A stretch of 64,000 bases of DNA from Rhizophagus irregularis (lineage: Eukaryota > Glomeromycota > Glomeromycetes > Glomerales > Glomeraceae): contig NC_089430.1 in the NCBI RefSeq assembly GCF_026210795.1, positions 5,394,001 through 5,458,000 on the forward strand, in the 5' to 3' direction. Under the pieces are notes generated by a model. The model was not told the origin of the DNA and searched no databases. It worked only from the letters and a program-made list of their open reading frames with translations. Positions 24,601 to 35,951 of the stretch are shown here, one piece after another. Every line of letters begins with the position of its first letter. The first letter of the stretch is position 1. A program made the translations under genes and the position numbers.

Positions 24601-25843
24601 TTTCCAAACACGTCCATTTAGAATTACAAATGTTTGATTATAATGATAAAATGAAGTTTGATTAGAACTATTTTTGTATTTATTGTTCCAGCAATATTTG
24701 ATTTCTTTATTTGGTGTATAATAGAATAAAGAGGGTAAAAAAAACAAACCAGTATGATTCATAAAATTATATAGTTGAATATCTAAATAAAGAAAATGAT
24801 GATTTAATATGAGTAATAATTGAAGTATAAATGATTTTATAAAAATGGTTACCATCATTTATATCCAAAGAAGCAATAGGAATTTCCAATTCGATTGAAT
24901 AAACAATGATGATTTTATCATTGATTTTTAGAAAAATCAACTCTTCATTACTGAATATTCCAATATTTTTTGTTTTAAACTAAAAAATAATTAGTATTTA
25001 ATATATTTAATTATAATTTAACAATAATTTAGTTTGAAAATAATTTTATAATATTTATTACCTTATAAGTCCTATCCTTATTATTAACAAATATTTTTAC
25101 ACTTTTATTAGTATTAATACTCCATTCATAAATGTAATCATTTTCATTTGAAGCCAGGTAAACTTTATCATATTTTGATATACTAATTAATTCATAATCT
25201 TCAGGTATCCTATAAAATCTCTTACATTCCCATTTGTTATTTTTAGTTTTTGTGGAATAAATCCAAATAATTTTATGATTATCATAAATTCCTTGAACGT
25301 AACATGCACTATATATAATAAATTCACCTTTTAAATTAAAGGTACAATATAAATCCCATAAATCATCAACATAAAAAGATTTTTGTATATCTAAATTTAA
25401 TGCAATTTTTTTATCTTTATTATTCATATCAATTACTAAAAAAATATTAAAATAAATATCAATTACCATAATTTAATAATTACATAACCAAATAATTATT
25501 ACTTACCAGTAATAGTATGTTTAAAAGTACTATTTTTAATAATATAAGCAAGTTTCTTATCATCAGAAACACATAAACCATTGATTCCATATTCATCAAT
25601 GTTAACAGTTTGATGAAATTTAAGTTGAACCTTATCTATATTTTCAACATCCCAACCGACCATTGAACGGTCTACTTTACTATAAGTAATAAGGTATTTT
25701 TCTTTTGGTGAAATTTCTATCATAGTAATGTGTTTACCATTATGTCGTTTATCATTGATATTATCGAAGGTAAATATTTTATCAACATCATTTTTATCAA
25801 CATCGATTTTATCGATTTTATCAATTGCTGAATTGTAACTCAT
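21692..25843 (-). CDS. WD40/TRP-like ion channel protein, 1209 aa
   Basis: Eight exons in transcription order: 25,843-25,507, 25,435-25,062, 24,979-24,853, 24,782-22,980, 22,899-22,429, 22,347-22,172, 22,108-22,035 and 21,959-21,692. All are GT-AG with consistent phases. The first ~290 residues look like WD40 blades (HITMIEISPKEKYLITYSKV, VGWDVENIDK, DYIYEWSINTNKSVKIFVNN). The middle of exon 4 is soluble. Hydrophobic segments start near IWLIICVIQVLIIFLTLPLY, with further ones in exons 4-6. Exon 5 to 6 gives a pore-like stretch ending LFLTGDSSALSNWP, then an S6-like helix (LLIVIYLMNLLIGLLSNAI). NLLIGLL at the S6 end resembles the ion_trans/TRP family. The C-terminus is coiled-coil-like and charged. 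It is probably a cation channel in a cellular membrane; ion selectivity is unknown. No break was seen. Confidence 0.8.
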
Positions 25844-26682
25844 TTGGTAATCGTTTATAAATATATAAATTTTTTACCAAAAAAAATCATTTTTTTTTAT
25901 ATCGTCCATTTGCGATTATATACTTTTTTTATTTTGAAACACGTGTATAAATATGCATGGCTGTACGCAAAATTTCGCCTCATGCATAAAAAAAAAAATT
26001 TATCAACCTATAAAAAAGGTTTGTGCTAAATTTGTGCCAAACGGGCTAATCATACAAACATTTATTCGAAATTTGTACTAAAAAATAATATAAATTCAAA
26101 CAAATATCGTATGAAATTTAGCACAAACTTTTTTAATAGGGTTATCGTGATCAATTTCATTTATTTTTGTGCGTGGTTATACATATATATAAGGAAATTT
26201 CAAATGAAATATTTTTATTTTAAAAATTTAGACAATGATTTCAAATGAAATATGCTTTATTATTTATTTATCTTAAACTATTAATAATATTACACAACGC
26301 AACTACCACTAAAAGATTTGTTGATCAATTTAAATATAAAAAAGGAAAAGTTCGAATGAGTACATAATTAGTAAATAATTAGTAAATCAGTACTAAATAT
26401 AGAGGATCGGCATCCTAAAAAGGAAATCACTCAGAGACAAATCAAATTTTTTTTTTTTAAAATTAGTAACGCGTTTATTAATTATGTATATAACACCTAG
26501 TAGACAAAAATATAAATAAATTATATTATCATTTAAATAAAAAACAAAAGACATAATTATAATTGTATATTAAAATTAATATGAGAATTTTTTCCCAAAT
26601 AATTATCTGATTATTTTTATTAAATAATCATAATTACAAATGTGAAAGACCTTTTTTTCGTACTAAAATGATCAACATACAA
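25844..26682. other. Intergenic, contains a small MITE
   Basis: Upstream region of the ion channel gene. It contains the 139-bp MITE described separately and otherwise AT-rich sequence with no supported frame. Confidence 0.4.
26005..26143. mobile_element. 139-bp TIR MITE
   Basis: The left end AACCTATAAAAAAGG then TTTGTGCTAAATTT matches the inverted right end AACCCTATTAAAAAAG then TTTGTGCTAAATTT. Flanking ATC duplications lie at 26,002-26,004 and 26,144-26,146. The termini resemble those of the 1.5-kb element at 15.3 kb (CCCTATAAAAAA), and both have 3-bp duplications, so they are probably mobilised by related transposases. Confidence 0.75.
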
Positions 26683-29600
26683 TTTATAGTATATAATGTT
26701 ACAAAATCATCAGTGTTACGAAAAAAAGGAGTTATATAATCACAAAAGGGGTCTAATACGTGAGGTAATGTCAGTGGATGGAAGGTTGCATGGGTTAACA
26801 CAAAATCATCTAATGCAGTACAGCAGAATGTTCTTCGCTAACGCTTCAGACAAATTATTATTTAATTTACAATGTTAAAAATTAATACAATTATCCCAAA
26901 TATTTTTTTGTCTAAGCCGAATATTTTTCATGAATTGATGTTATAATTGCATTAAAACGTCCCCAATGTTTTGCGTAAATAAATGTTATATTCTGTTACT
27001 TCTTTCATGTTCTAGTCATTTCTCGTCAAAAATTTAAGACCTAAGGGCGAATTCAAATAAAAATTTTACGTTTTGAATGAGTCGGAGGGTAATATTTTGG
27101 ATGATACTGTAGTTTTGAAATAATTTAAGAAATTAATTAATTAATTTCAGTTAATTTCTGGTATGACATCCATAATTTTTTGAGTAATGAAGATAATATA
27201 TTAAGGAAAGTTCAATAAATTCTTTCCTCAAAAAATTTAAATTATTAACTTTCATTTTCAAATACGTTATCGTTATGATTAGGAGATAGAAAATCAATAG
27301 TAATGAAATTTAGAAATTATACAATACTAACAGTGATATAATATCGTTGTAAACATTGTATACAGCAACAATTATATAACAAGCTTTAAAAATTTCCTCA
27401 TATTTTGAAATAATAAATAAATATCTTACGATTTTTTTCTGTTATTGATTAGTATGTACAACATTTTACAGTATAAAAAATATATCTAAAAGAATTTTTT
27501 TCATTCTAATAAATAGTATAATATTATTATTATAATGTAATTTTTCAAATCAATCAAAGTGATTGAAATCTTGAATCTTCCATAATTCTGGATACGGTCT
27601 GCTGTTTAATATTATTAATAAAAATATATTAACAAACAAGCTTTATATATACTGTATATAATAAAAGTGGCCAAAACGATTATAAAGCGAGTGACTTCCA
27701 GCAAAAGATAATTTGTGATTGTTGTAATTTGTTTACTAGGAAGGAAATGAATAACTTAATAAGAATCCAAGATTTATCATAAAGTTTAAACTATAAACCT
27801 GCATAGTATATTTGATAAAATGTATAGCAATTTTCGGCTTGAATTTTACATGATTCCGTTCGTAAGCGTGATACATAAATTTACAAGTGAAATGGTGTTT
27901 CTACATTAATTCTAAACTACCTATACTAACATTATCCATAATTCGGTTTCATTTTATCCCAATAATCGCTATTCTGAATAGAAAAAATTAGTCGTCAGAC
28001 GTTACAAGACATGAAGTGTCAGAAATAAATAAACAACGTTGATCTTAGTAAAACCCCATCAAAAATTTATGTGCTTGCATTCCGTAATACTAGTAAGGTA
28101 CTAACGTAGAAAATAGTACGACAACTTGGGGGCCGGAGTGCAGTTACTGCGCTTTATTAATTTATTTTGCAAGTAAAACAGATTAGTCAAATACGGTCAA
28201 TCGTACGACCACTCGACCACTCGTACGACCTAAAAATTAATTCACCTTTTTTTTAATAAATACCCTGAGAATCGGAGAATGAGAATAATGATTAATCAAT
28301 TTTTTTTCATGTACTGATAAATTATTTACTGTATTGCGTCAACCTCAGCTCTCTAGTTTGCTCAAAACTTCTTTCTCTAAAAGCAACTTCTTTCTCTAAA
28401 AACTAAAATATCTCTTTTTCTATAAACTAAAATATCATTTATCGTTATAGAAATATAATCGAAATGGTTGAATCATACAATTGTTTACGTCTAGATAATA
28501 GTTATGTTTTTCAGGTGGAAGTTTACAAAAATAAAAATGACAATGACGATAAGAAAATTTTCAAAATTGATGGTGATGAAATTCCATTTGAGAAATTAAG
28601 AGTTGGACAACTTGCGAACCTTATCTCAAATAATGAAGAGTTTGGAAAGCCTGACGTACTGAATCTTTGGCAACTAAGTTGACGTTGATGAAAGTAAGCT
28701 TAATCCTAATTCTACTGAAGACGATATTAAAAACCTTGGAGGTGTGTTTATTAAACGTCAAAGCAAGTTCATAAAATATTTTCAAAAAACATCAGAATCG
28801 TCGTTGTCATCGCAACTACTACTGGTAAGTGTCTCTCAATTTTTTTACTCCTCGAATAAGTTGAAACAATGATATATATTTTCGTCATCACATTTGTTAA
28901 TAATATTGAATATGTTTTCTCATTGTCCATTAGAGCTCGAGAAAAAAGGACCTTTCATGGAAATATAAGAAAGTAAGAAACATGTGATAGAAACTTGATA
29001 CCATACTTAGTTATGTTTCATTCCATCATTCCTACGAATTTTCTCTATAGCCAGTTAGCCACAGAATTAAAGAGAAGCAAATAGGATAGTTCAGCGTGCT
29101 TGTGTCTACTTTGTTGATCCATAGAGTTAAGTGAACCGCTTCTTAATAATATTCGGAAGGGTGATGGCACTACATGGTGTACAGGCCACTTGAAAACTAC
29201 ACGGGTGTTTAGAGTTATGGAACGATTGGAAGAAGAAGGCTATCTTCGCCTATAGTAAGTTCTTTTTCTCATTTAAGCGATCACAAGTACCAGGTTTGCA
29301 CATTGCATCTGTTGCTTATATTTCTTTTTTCCTTGAAACAGTATATCTCTTGAGACGATTGAAACAGATGGCAAGATATTATTCTGGACAATATTCAGTG
29401 ATTATCTCGTCAGGACTGCTCCCGAGTATATCAAAGATCAAATTAAGTTAGTAATGATTTCGCTAATTTGTTTTCAAGAAGGTGGGGAAAAACAGGTTAT
29501 TCTCTTTATAGACGAATATGATATAATGTATAGAGCAAATGATGAGACTATATCCTCATTCTTGAGAATTGTTCGTAATGTTAAAGCAAGAAAAGAAGAA

Positions 29601-29785
29601 TATGCTATCTGGTCTATCAACATAGTCGGCCCTTTCAGTATCTTACATCTGAGCTCAAAAGAAGTGACCACATCACCATTTAATGTCTATAGGTCATTTC
29701 AAACCCCAAACTTCACGCAGGAACAAGTCCAGTTCTTATTTAAGGAGTATGCGAATAATCATTAATCAAGAGGCCATCAAATCGG
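26683..29785 (+). repeat. Inverted duplication arm 2, Crinkler part
   Basis: Reverse-complement partner of 4866-7842. The left edge is TAGTATATAATGTTAC at 26,683. Homology stops near 29,785, just after a shared AATCATTAATCAAGAGG. It contains the second Crinkler/P-loop copy and its upstream region. Confidence 0.85.
28464..29785 (+). pseudogene. Crinkler-type P-loop NTPase pseudogene, copy 2
   Basis: An ATG opens MVESYNCLRLDNSYVF and continues 72 codons to an LWQ motif, then a stop at 28,680, beyond which the same protein continues in another frame. The Walker A region near 29,180-29,200 has lost a base compared with the first copy. A further disruption lies near 29,255. Walker B (LFIDEYDIMY) is open in the 29,454-29,765 frame, unlike copy 1, which is broken just before it. 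A deletion of about 10 bp between GCGAAT repeats near 29,755 shifts the frame to an early stop, and the sequence 3' of 29,785 is unrelated. Both copies are therefore dead but broken at different places. Confidence 0.7.
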
Positions 29786-29929
29786 ATTAAAAAAATTATT
29801 CTTATTCATCAAAAAGTTGGAATTAGTAGCGGTAACTAGCAGTTATATTTTATACTGTTTTGTTTATTTTAGTCTTTTTATGTATTTTGAAAATGTACTA
29901 AATAGATATAGTCGGGGTTTCTTTTTTTT

Positions 29930-30180
29930 ATATCTTTTCTTTTAAAACAATCTTAATTAGTGATCTGAGACACACTTTTGAATAAATTATACGGAATTTT
30001 TCCTTGTAGTTCTTTGTTTTTATTAATTTGTCTTTTCCTTTTTCTTAGGAACGAGTTAGATAATTTGAGCCAGGTTGATATATTTTACCTATACTGTAAT
30101 TTGACTCATTATAAATTGTTTACCGAATTTAATTCATTAACTCGGTATTCTCAGTATTTGGTAATTGATACATGAAAAGT
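29930..30180 (+). repeat. Dispersed repeat family, copy 3
   Basis: Matches the families at 2.9, 9.4 and 63.6 kb: AATTAGTGATCTGAGACACA, CTTTTGAATAAATTATACGG, GTTCTTTGTTTTTATTAATT, TTTTTCTTAGGAACGAGTTA, then a diverged tail. In the inverted duplication it occupies the place corresponding to the 2.9-kb copy. Confidence 0.6.
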
Positions 30181-30879
30181 ATGTTGAAAAGTCAAATAAT
30201 AATTATTTGATAAAATTTTTAATACTATTAACATAATATTTAAGCCGAAATTTTTATAATTAATAATCATTTATTTGGAAGATCGCTAACAAATTTTTAT
30301 ACATCTACCATTCAAGTTCTCCATACGTCCAGAATCGATTACACATGATTAACTGAACACATCTCATCAATCATAGAAATTAATTAGGGGATTTTAATAG
30401 AAGAATATAAAATAAGCGAAAAAGATACCTATTTTTATAAATTTAACATAAAGTGACGTGGATTTTTTTTATTTTTATTTTTAACACTTAAAATATTGAC
30501 AAGTGCTTTTGCTTGAAAGCTTTAGATGCGTGATATTTAAAAACTCTCAATAGAATCTAATCTAACATTAATGCAAAGCCTACTATTTAGAAAATGTCAA
30601 TGGGCAAATTGTCTGCGTTTTTTACTTAAAGCATATAGGCTTACTAAAAAAACCCTAAAAGAGAAGAGGAGTGTGAAACTATCTAAACTAAAAATCTTCA
30701 TAACTAAAATCTCTTAACTAGATTAGCAATTTAGGAAAATAACAAAAATAAAGACCTAGAAGTAAGAAAAGGGAAGGGACATAAATAGTGAACGGATACA
30801 TCATTCTGAAGCCACTCTTCCAGCTATACCAGCTATTAGTACTATTTCAAGAGCATCAGGATTTCATCAAGAACTTTCT
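30181..30879. other. Intergenic, no gene recognised
   Basis: AT-rich, with no frame of interest. The region from about 30,890 begins the conserved flank of the kinase gene. Confidence 0.35.
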
Positions 30880-30889
30880 GGTTAGCGCT

Positions 30890-31530
30890 CTTGCCGGTCG
30901 GAACGATGATCGGGAAAATATATCACATGATTGATTATGCATGATGTTCATTTCATGTATTGTCACATGTACTTTACGCCAAATTCCTAGTTTAGTTACC
31001 TTTTACGGCCTCAATAAAGAAGTGCGTGTTACTACCTATGAAAAAAAAGGAATGATTTTACTAAATTTCATTTATAATTTTTTTTGTACCTTTTAATTTT
31101 TTTCATATATTAAATATTACTGGCCTCGAAACAAAATCAATTTTCGATTCTGCACTAGCATCTTATTCCGCCTTTATTATTTATGCATATTAGTCAATGG
31201 ACAAAACATTGTCAATAGACGAAGTGAATGAAGAATTAAATGATAATAAGTGTGAAAGATGTTGTTATGAATGTAACGTAAAATTTTTTCAACGAAATTT
31301 CGAAAATTGGACCAGTGGTAATAGTAATATCGATAAATTAATTCAAGATACTCAGTTATTAGCTCATAAGGATAGTGAAATACCAAGTGCACTTGAATGG
31401 ATATCTTATGATAGACTTGATGATATTAAATATATTGAAAAATTTGGAATATATAGAGCAAATCGGATTGATGGACGTATACAGTATTGGGATAAATATA
31501 TAAAAGATTGGAAAAGATGTGATCATAATA
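30890..31530 (+). repeat. Inverted duplication arm 2, kinase part
   Basis: Reverse-complement partner of about 1322-1985. It includes the probable promoter and 5' UTR of the kinase array gene (AAGTGCGTGTTACTACC, then a poly-A and GGAATGATTTTACT, CGAAACAAAATCAATTTTC, GATTCTGCACTAGCATCTTA) and the start of its first exon. Confidence 0.75.
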
Positions 31531-34500
31531 TGATTGTAAAGTTGAAAATTTTAAATAACTTAAACAATATTACATTTGAATTTATAAACGAGGTATTTTA
31601 TTGATTCATTACTATACACAGTTTTGAAATTTATTATTTTTACTAATAATATTTTATGCATATTTGTAGATTAAAAAAGACCATGAGTTTTATGGGATAA
31701 CTCAAGATCCAGAAACAAATAATTATATGATTGTTTTTAATGATATATGTAAAAAGTGTAATAAAATATGTAATGCAATATGCTTTCAGCATCATTTTAT
31801 AGATTGGACCAGTGGTAATAAGGATATTGATAAACTAATTCAAGATACTCAGTTATTAGCTCATAAAGATAGTGAAATATCAAGTGCACTTGAATGGATA
31901 CCTAATGGTAGACTTAATAATATTAAATATATTGAAGAAAACAAATTTGGTAAAGTTTATAGAGCAAATTGGATTTATGGGAGTATATATAAATGGAGTA
32001 AGTATAGGAGTAAATATAAACAAAATTGGAAAAGATATAACAAAAATATGATTGTAAAGCTGAACAGTTTAGATAACCTAAAAAATGTTACATTTGAATT
32101 TATAAACGAGGTATTTTATTGTTTCATTACTATACACGGATTTTGGAATTTATTATTTTTACTAATAATATTTTATACATATTTGTAGATTAAAAAAGAC
32201 CATAAACTTTATGGAATAACTCAAGATCCAGAAACAAATAACTATATAATTGTTTTCAATGATATATGTAAAAAGTGTAATAAAATATGTAATGCCATTT
32301 GCTTTCAACAAAAATTTATAGATTGGACTAGTAGTAATGATGACATTGATAAACTTATTCAAGATACACAACTACTGTCTCATAGTGATGTAAAAAAAGC
32401 ACTAGAATGGATACCTTATGATAGACTTGATGATATTAAATATGTTGAAGAAACCAAGTTTGTTAAAGTGTATAGAGCAAATTGGATTGATGGGTATATA
32501 TATGAATTGAGTAAATATGAACAAGATTGGGTAAGATATTCAAATATGATTGTAAATCTGAAAAGTTTAAATAACTTAAAAAATGTTACATTTGAATTTA
32601 TAAATGAGGTATTTTATTGATTATTACTATACACAGATTTTTGAATTTGTTATTTTCACTAATAATATTTTATGGATATTTGTAGATTAAAAAAAACCAT
32701 GAGTTTTATGGAATAACTCAAGATCCAGAAACAAATGATTATATGATTGTTTTTAATGATATATGTAAAAAGTGTAATAAAATATGTAATGCCATTTGCT
32801 TTCAACAAAAATTTATAGATTGGACTAGTGGCAATGATGATATTGATAAACTTATTCAAAATACACAACTATTGTCTCATAATGATGCAAAAGAAGCACT
32901 AGAATGGATACCTTATGATAGACTTGATGATATTAAATATATTGAAGAAAACAAGTTTGGTAAAGTGTATAGAGCAAATTGGATTGACGGGTATATATGT
33001 GAATTGAGTAAATATAAACAAGATTGGGTAAGATATTCAAATATGATTGTAAATCTGAAAAGTTTAAATAACTTAAACAATATTACATTTGAATTTATAA
33101 ACGAGGTATTTTATTGATTCATTACTATACACAGATTTTGAAATTTATTATTTTTACTAATAATATTTTATGCATATTTTGTAGATTAAAAAAGACCATA
33201 AACTTTATGGAATAACTCAAGATCCAGAAACAAATAACTATACAATTGTTTTCAATGATATATGTAAAAAGTGTAATAAAATATGTAATGCCATTTTCTT
33301 TCAACAAAAATTTATAGATTGGACTAGTAGTAATGATGATATTGATAAACTTATTCAAGATACACAACTATCATCTCATGAAGATGTAAGAAAAGCATTA
33401 GAATGGATACCTTATGATAGACTTGATGATATTAAATATATTAAAGAAAATAAGTTTGGTAAAGTATATAGAGCAAATTGGATTGGTGGGTATATATTGA
33501 GTAAATATAAACAAGATTGGATAAGATATAACAAAAATATGGTTGTAAAGCTGAATAGTTTAGATAACCTAAAAAATATTACACTTGAATTTATAAACGA
33601 GGTATTTTATTGATTCATTACTATACACAGATTTTGAAATTTGTATTTTTACTAATAATATTTTATGCATATTTGTAGATTAAAAAAGATCATGAGTTTT
33701 ATGGAATAACTCAGGATCCAGAAACAAATAACTATACAATTGTTTTCAATGATATATGTAAAAAATGTAATAAAATATGTAATGCCATTCACTTTGAACA
33801 GAAATTTATAGATTGGTCTAGTGGTAATAATGATATTGATAAACTTATTCAAGATATACAACTATCATCTCATGAAGATGTAAATGAAGTACTAGAATGG
33901 ATACCTTATGATAGACTTGATGATATTAAATATATCAAAGAAAACAAGTTTGGTAAAGTGTATAGAGCAAATTGGAATGATGGGTATATATATAGATGGG
34001 CAGAACAAGACTGGATAAGATATCAAAATATGATTGTACAGCTGAAAAGTTTAAATAACTTAAAAAATGTTACATTTGAATTTATAAATGAGGTATTTAT
34101 TTTATTGATTCATTACTATACACAGATTTTGAAATTTATTATTTTTGCCAATAAAATATTAATATGTATTTGTAGATTAAATTTAACAATACATTATATG
34201 GGATAACTCAAAATCCAAAAACAAATAACTATATGATTGTTATAGATGATATATGTGAAAAATGCAACTATGCTTGTAATTCAATATACTTTCAACGAAA
34301 TTTCAAAAATTGGACCAGTGGTAATAATTATATTGATAAACTCATTCAAGATACACAATTATCAGTTCATTATGATGCAAATGAAGCACTAGAATGGGTA
34401 CCTTATGATAATTTGTATAATATTAAATATATTAAAGAAAACAAGTCTGGTAAAGTATATAGAGCAAATTGGATTGATGGAAAAATATGTAGTTGGAATG

Positions 34501-35951
34501 ATACAAATGAAAAATTGAAAAAAAAGAATCTTAATATGTTTGTAATTTTGAAAAGTTTAAATAATCCAATTAATTTTACATTAGAATTTGCAAATAAGGT
34601 ATACTGATAAGCTATTACTTAACAAAATTATAAAAATATTTAATTTTTCTAACATATTATTACATTATAGATTAAAATAAATCACGAATTTTATGGAATA
34701 ACTCAGGATATAGAAACAAAAAGTTATATGATTGTTTTGAATGATATATGTGAAAAATGCAATTATAAGTGTAATTCAATATACTTTCAGCAAAAATTCA
34801 TAGATTGGACTAGTGGTAATAAGGATATTGATAAGTTTATTCAAGATACTCAATTGTTAGCTCATAAAAATGACGAAATATCACATGCATTAAAATGGAT
34901 ACCTTATAGTAAATTTTGTAATATTGAATATATTGCAAGAGGTGGATTTGGTAAAGTATATAAAGCAAATTGGATTGATGGAAATATAAGTTATTGGGAT
35001 AATAAAAATCAATTTTGGAAAAGGTATAATGAAAATATGTATGTAGCTTTGAAAAGTTTAAATAATTCAAAAAAAATCACATTAGAATTTATGAATGAGG
35101 TATGAATAATTTTCTATTCAAAAATTTTCAATTTATACTTTAATATCAGCTTTTTTTACCCTTTTATATAGATGATGTTGCATCATAAAGTAGATGATGA
35201 TTTTAGAATTACAAAATTTTATGGAATAACTCAGGATCCAGAAACAGAAAATTATGTAATGGTTTTAAAATATGCAAATGATGGAAGTTTACGAAAATAT
35301 TTGGACATAAAATATTATGAATTAAATTGGAAAAGTATATTTAGACATTTAGATGATATTATATCTGGGCTTAATTTTATTCATAAAAAGGAATTAATTC
35401 ATAGAGATTTGCATATTGGCAATATATTGAAACATGAAAATAATGTTTCTATAACTGATATGGGATTGTGTAAACCTGCAAATTGTGATTTATCAAAAAA
35501 TAATATATATGGTATTTTACCTTATATAGCTCCTGAAATTTTAAGAGGACAAAATTATACAAAAGCTGCAGATATTTACAGTTTTGGTATAAATATGTAT
35601 GAATTAATTTCTAGTTTACCTCCATATTATGATTTAAGCCATGATAATAATTTAGCAATAAAAATTTGTCAAGGACTTAGACCAAGATTTAATATTAAAG
35701 TGCCCCAGTTAATTGTTCAGTTAATTAAAAGGTGTTTGGATGCAAATCAACTAAATAGGCCCACAGCAGTAGAAGTTATTAATATTTTACGCAAATGGCA
35801 ATATAAAGAAAGTGATAATGAAACAGTTGAATTACAGAAACAAATCAAAGAAACAGAAAAAATCAATAACAATTCACGAGTTCATATTAAGCCTTCAACT
35901 AACTTGGGAATATCATATAAACCACATTCGGGGGCTATTTATACAATTTGA
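31197..35951 (+). CDS. Tandem kinase N-lobe array with one C-lobe, 1379 aa
   Basis: Nine exons: 31,197-31,592, 31,670-32,110, 32,189-32,608, 32,686-33,105, 33,185-33,601, 33,679-34,092, 34,176-34,598, 34,671-35,099 and 35,172-35,951. All junctions are phase 0; introns are 72-83 bp. Exon 1 encodes a Cys cluster, linker and kinase N-lobe. Exons 2-8 each encode beta-4/beta-5 (IKKDHEFYGITQDPETNNY), a C-x2-C-x3-C cluster, FIDWTSGN, LEWIPY, a glycine-loop region (FGKVYRANW) and helix C ending EFINE. Only exon 9 adds a C-lobe, with HRDLHIGN (HRD 1197-1199) and DMG at 1216-1218. Only exon 8 has an intact loop RGGFGKVY (1067-1074) and VALK with K1105; earlier units read NKFG, TKFV or similar, and some lack the lysine. 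The fully spliced product would be eight N-lobes and one C-lobe. Skipping any exon keeps the frame. The stop replaces what looks like an Arg codon (CGA to TGA); see the 3' entry. Confidence 0.75.
31670..34598 (+). repeat. About 497-bp exon-intron tandem repeat
   Basis: Exon starts lie at 31,670, 32,189, 32,686, 33,185, 33,679, 34,176, 34,671 and 35,172, a spacing of 494-519 bp. Exon and intron are repeated together: GAGGTATTTTATTGATTCAT at each donor, TACACAGATTTT in the intron, and TTTTATGCATATTTGTAG at the acceptor for exons 2-6. Exons 3-6 are the most alike. Divergence grows toward both ends, as expected for repeated unequal crossing-over inside the array. Confidence 0.9.

Noticed and set aside
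26696-26878. 60-codon frame MLQNHQCYEKKELYNHKRG
   Set aside because: Corresponds to duplicated upstream DNA; the frame is not preserved in the 7.7-kb partner.
32162-33861. Repeated 69-80-codon minus-strand frames (MCILNKFINIIITTSPIYKF)
   Set aside because: Antisense shadows of the kinase array exons; they recur only because the exons recur.
31670-34598. CRISPR-like regular spacing
   Set aside because: The repeats are long exon-intron units in a eukaryotic gene, not short repeats with unique spacers.
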